DNA of 6,951 nucleotides from an uncultured Eubacteriales bacterium (lineage in GTDB: Bacteria > Bacillota > Clostridia > Oscillospirales > CAG-272): assembly GCA_900542425.1 (NCBI GenBank), contig UQNQ01000041.1, positions 1 through 6,951 of the forward strand. The letters run 5' to 3'. Below the pieces are notes generated by a model. The model was not told the origin of the DNA and ran no database searches. It saw nothing but the letters and a program-made list of their open reading frames with translations. Made by a program: the position numbers and the translations under genes. Numbering within the stretch: the stretch's first letter is position 1; each line of letters opens with the position of its first letter. This document shows positions 5,976-6,951 of this stretch, in pieces.

Positions 5976-6756
5976 AAACGTCACCAAAACCTTTAATCCC
6001 GGTACGGTAAATGAAAAGGTTGCTCTGAAAAACCTGAATCTGGTATTAAATGATGGTGACTTTGTTACGGTAATCGGCGGAAACGGTGCCGGAAAATCAA
6101 CAATGCTCAATGCGATTGCCGGCGTTTGGAAGCCGGATGAGGGACAGATCCTCATCGACGGTATCAATGTGACGGGAATGGTGGAGTACAAACGTGCGAA
6201 ATTCTTGGGACGAGTGTTCCAGGATCCGATGCTGGGTACGGCGGCGGATATGGAGATTGCGGAAAATCTTGCCCTTGCAAAAAGACGCGGGAAAAAACGC
6301 GGTCTTAGCTGGGGAATCCGGAAATCGGAAAAAGAAGAATATATGTCTTTGCTCTCGGAATTCGGTTTGGGACTTGAGCATCGCCTGACAAGCAAGGTGG
6401 GGCTGCTGTCCGGTGGACAGCGCCAGGCGGTAACGCTGCTTATGGCGACGCTGAATAAGCCGAAACTGCTTTTGCTGGATGAGCATACGGCGGCACTGGA
6501 TCCGGCGACGGCAGCTAAGGTAATGGCTCTTACCGATCGTGTGATTGAAGAAGAAGGACTGACCGCTCTGATGGTCACGCATAACATGCAGGATGCTATT
6601 ACACATGGAAATCGTCTTATCATGATGCACGACGGTGGAATCATTTTTGATATATCCGGAGAAGAAAAAAAGAAGCTTACCATTGAAGATTTGCTGGAAA
6701 AATTCCGTAAGCTCAGCGGAACACAGTTTGCAAATGACCGTGCACTGCTTGGATAA
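5962..6756 (+). CDS. TrpZ-family ABC transporter ATP-binding protein, 264 aa
   Basis: All catalytic motifs are present: Walker A GGNGAGKST (39-47), Q-loop Q87 in VFQDP, signature LSGGQ (149-153), Walker B LLLLDE (169-174), D-loop LDP (179-181) and switch H207 in VTHN. The Walker B glutamate E174 is followed by HTAALD, as is common in this subgroup. It drives import by ATP hydrolysis on the cytoplasmic side of the permease. The start overlaps the end of the permease gene by 14 bases, which suggests translational coupling. GGAGG (5955-5959) is only 2 bases from the ATG, so AGGGG (5948-5952, 9 bases away) is the likelier ribosome contact. Length is normal, and the C-terminus after residue 235 is the usual short helical tail. 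It is the last gene of the operon. A 25-codon ATG frame at 6784 downstream lacks a ribosome site and is not called. Confidence 0.92.
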   Translation: MLELKNVTKTFNPGTVNEKVALKNLNLVLNDGDFVTVIGGNGAGKSTMLNAIAGVWKPDEGQILIDGINVTGMVEYKRAKFLGRVFQDPMLGTAADMEIAENLALAKRRGKKRGLSWGIRKSEKEEYMSLLSEFGLGLEHRLTSKVGLLSGGQRQAVTLLMATLNKPKLLLLDEHTAALDPATAAKVMALTDRVIEEEGLTALMVTHNMQDAITHGNRLIMMHDGGIIFDISGEEKKKLTIEDLLEKFRKLSGTQFANDRALLG

Positions 6757-6871
6757 TCCGGACAAAAAATCGAAGCCACAGCCATGCTAAGGAGAGAGAC
6801 AATATTCGGTAAACATGATATCTATTGGCTGCGGCAAGGAATCACTGAATTTCACAAATAAAAAATTTTTT

Positions 6872-6906
6872 AAAGGCTTGGCGTTTATTGGCGCCAGGCC
6901 TTTTTT
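6872..6906 (+). terminator. Strong intrinsic terminator ending the ABC operon
   Basis: AAAGGCTTGGCG (6872-6883) pairs over 12 positions with CGCCAGGCCTTT (6892-6903), with one G-T pair and an 8-base loop, and a T run covers 6901-6906. It lies 115 bases past the ATPase stop with no gene between. Confidence 0.92.
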
Positions 6907-6909
6907 ATA

Positions 6910-6951
6910 GAGAAAAACAAAAATCCGGCGACTGCGGATTATAACCGCAGT
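6910..6951 (-). terminator. Minus-strand terminator cut by the window edge
   Basis: ACTGCGG (6931-6937) and CCGCAGT (6945-6951) form a stem with a 7-base loop ending exactly at the last base. Read on the minus strand, the 3' arm runs on as CGCCGGA and then TTTTTGTTTTT (complement of 6913-6923), the form of an intrinsic terminator. The stem probably continues past the window, and a minus-strand gene should lie to the right. Confidence 0.65.

Noticed and set aside
5622..6785. A 387-residue open frame on the minus strand
   Set aside because: It is antisense to the permease end and the whole ATPase gene, is serine- and phenylalanine-rich without motifs, and the ATPase motifs on the plus strand are complete.
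6784..6861. A 25-codon ATG frame after the ABC operon, and an overlapping 31-codon frame from 6815
   Set aside because: Neither has a properly spaced ribosome site, and the second reads through the terminator stem. I see no recognisable peptide.
1..6951. CRISPR arrays, tRNA or rRNA genes, complete insertion sequences, phage genes
   Set aside because: I found no regularly spaced direct repeats, no cloverleaf with conserved tRNA boxes, no transposase or integrase reading frame, and no phage structural genes.

Overview
The window looks like chromosomal DNA of a Clostridia-type Firmicute, probably near Lachnospiraceae. This rests on AGGAGG-type ribosome sites, TTGACA-N17-TAAAAT promoters, a T-box riboswitch, a CD3324-family small protein, and AT-rich accessory DNA beside a more balanced core. 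No taxonomic marker gene is present, so the assignment is an inference.

Left part (1-2100), accessory and partly decayed. A solitary nucleotidyltransferase-fold gene (206-880) has its own near-consensus promoter, which shows the true start is GTG/ATG-internal at 206 and not further upstream. A long gene-poor stretch follows, with one good terminator hairpin. Then come an intact CD3324-family HTH-like small protein (TTG start, 1333-1608), a nonsense-interrupted relic directly behind it (1605-1718), and an orphan C-terminal scrap of a sensor histidine kinase (1751-1945). Together these read as a gene graveyard left by transfer and deletion.

Middle (2114-3561), minus strand. A single-gene unit encodes a 459-residue von Willebrand factor A (vWA) protein with a complete MIDAS metal site, no signal peptide, and a cysteine-rich C-terminal domain. 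A near-perfect palindrome follows the gene, and another palindrome sits just before its ribosome site.

Right part (3727-6906), plus strand. A well-formed promoter drives a complete T-box leader and then a three-gene ABC importer operon: a lipoprotein binding protein, a BPD_transp_2-type permease and an ATPase. The operon ends at a strong intrinsic terminator. The transporter belongs to the TrpXYZ family, usually associated with tryptophan. However, the specifier loop here reads UAC (tyrosine), and the antiterminator bulge reads UGGU, which matches a tRNA with discriminator base A. The sequence therefore points to a tyrosine-sensing, tyrosine-starvation-induced importer. This mismatch is the most interesting signal in the window. 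Just past the operon the window cuts through the stem of a terminator facing the other way, implying a converging gene to the right.
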